Of a stretch of DNA of 6,288 bases, positions 5,555 through 6,288 are shown one piece after another. Under the pieces are notes generated by a model, which was not told where the DNA came from, made no database searches, and was given only the letters and a program-made list of their open reading frames with translations. Within the stretch, counting starts at the first letter, position 1; every line of letters begins with the position of its first letter. Made by a program: the position numbers and the translations under genes. Source of the stretch: Microbacteriaceae bacterium (lineage in GTDB: Bacteria; Actinomycetota; Actinomycetes; Actinomycetales; Microbacteriaceae); the NCBI GenBank assembly GCA_947453285.1, contig CANGGA010000061.1, positions 1 through 6,288 on the forward strand, read 5' to 3'.

Positions 5555-6288
5555 ATGAGCCGCCAACAAACCACTTTCGATTTTCGCGTCAAAGACCTAG
5601 CCCTAGCTGAGGCCGGTCGCCACCAGATTCGCCTCGCCGAAAACGAGATGCCTGGTCTCATGGCACTGCGTGCCGAGTTTGCGGCAAGTCAACCGCTCAA
5701 GGGCGCTCGCATCGCCGGTTCGTTGCACATGACCGTGCAGACCGCAGTGCTCATTGAAACTCTCGTTGCGCTCGGAGCACAGGTTCGCTGGGCGTCATGC
5801 AACATTTTTTCTACCCAGGATGAAGCGGCAGCTGCAGTTGTCGTTGGCAACGGAACCGTTGACTCACCAAACGGAACTCCGGTCTTCGCTTGGAAGGGTG
5901 AGAACCTAACCGAGTACTGGTGGTGCACAGATCGCATCTTCGACTGGAGCGACGAAGCTGCAGCAGAGGGCAAGGCTTACATCGGCCCAAACATGATTCT
6001 CGACGACGGCGGCGACGCAACGCTCTTGGTTCACAAGGGTCGCGAATTTGAACTTGCCGGCTCGGTGCCGCCAACCGGAGTCGACGACAGCGAAGAGTAT
6101 GGCGTGATTCTCGAGTTGCTTCGCGGCTCGGTTAAGACTTCACCAAATCGTTTTACCGAGATTGCAAAAGAAATCAAGGGCGTCACCGAAGAAACCACAA
6201 CCGGTGTTCACCGTCTGTACGAGTTTCACAAGCGCGGCGAACTCTTGTTCACGGCGATCAACGTCAACGACTCGGTCACCAAATCGAA
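5555..6288 (+). CDS. ahcY: S-adenosylhomocysteine hydrolase, N-terminal 244 residues (3' end outside window)
   Basis: AhcY (SAHase) reversibly splits S-adenosylhomocysteine into adenosine and homocysteine with bound NAD. It relieves product inhibition of methyltransferases and feeds the activated methyl cycle in the cytoplasm. Visible landmarks are DLALAEAGR (15-22), EMPGLM (31-36), SLHMTVQTAVLIETL (56-70), SCNIFSTQDEAAAA (81-94), NMILDDGGD (146-154), EETTTGVHRLY (212-222) and INVNDSVTKS (235-244). By comparison with the human enzyme the active-site residues H58, D151, E213 and K243 are present; the next catalytic aspartate lies beyond the window. Between D151 and E213 there are about 37 more residues than in the human protein, which is the insertion known from many bacterial and plant SAHases. 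The NAD-binding Rossmann domain and C-terminus are not in the window. The start is fixed by the conserved N-terminus and the manB stop ten bases upstream. No SAH riboswitch can fit in that gap. Confidence 0.95.
   Translation, partial: MSRQQTTFDFRVKDLALAEAGRHQIRLAENEMPGLMALRAEFAASQPLKGARIAGSLHMTVQTAVLIETLVALGAQVRWASCNIFSTQDEAAAAVVVGNGTVDSPNGTPVFAWKGENLTEYWWCTDRIFDWSDEAAAEGKAYIGPNMILDDGGDATLLVHKGREFELAGSVPPTGVDDSEEYGVILELLRGSVKTSPNRFTEIAKEIKGVTEETTTGVHRLYEFHKRGELLFTAINVNDSVTKS

Overview
The window looks like a chromosomal core segment of a small-genome actinobacterium with moderate GC. The gene families present (a DUF5719 envelope protein, an actinobacterial-type zincin-like protein, DUF3499, an actinobacterial ManB and AhcY) and their order are typical of Actinobacteria. 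The GC content, judged by eye at a little over 50 %, is low for the phylum. Together with the tight packing this suggests a planktonic freshwater Microbacteriaceae member of the Luna/Rhodoluna/Aquiluna type. That placement is inference; no rRNA or other marker is present. I see no mobile element, CRISPR array, tRNA or rRNA, and no gene-free stretch over 300 bases.

Layout. Positions 1-2035 (+) hold the C-terminal membrane part of a large polytopic glycosyltransferase-type envelope protein; its N-terminus lies upstream of the window. Its last codons overlap the start of a DUF5719 protein (2028-3461, +), a single-pass anchored extracytoplasmic protein with three internal repeats. Meeting it tail to tail is a 139-residue zincin-like 'metallopeptidase family' protein (3458-3877, -); the two stop codons share one CTAG. 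Only 23 bp separate that gene's start from the divergent gene at 3901-5544 (+). This is one uninterrupted frame encoding a DUF3499 domain followed by a complete phosphomannomutase/phosphoglucomutase (ManB). Ten bases later begins ahcY (5555 to the window end, +), S-adenosylhomocysteine hydrolase, cut off at residue 244.

How they fit together. ManB interconverts mannose-6-phosphate and mannose-1-phosphate, the precursor of GDP-mannose and so of mannosylated envelope polymers. The upstream glycosyltransferase and DUF5719 pair probably act at the envelope. AhcY belongs to the activated methyl cycle and is a frequent neighbour of this locus in Actinobacteria rather than a pathway partner.

Points worth a second look: the in-frame DUF3499-ManB fusion, with a possible internal ManB start; two interlocked divergent TANNNT -10 elements placed 6-7 bases from their start codons, implying leaderless mRNAs; a matching element over the manB stop codon in front of ahcY; a zincin-family protein with no HExxH motif; and a convergent gene pair with no space for a terminator.
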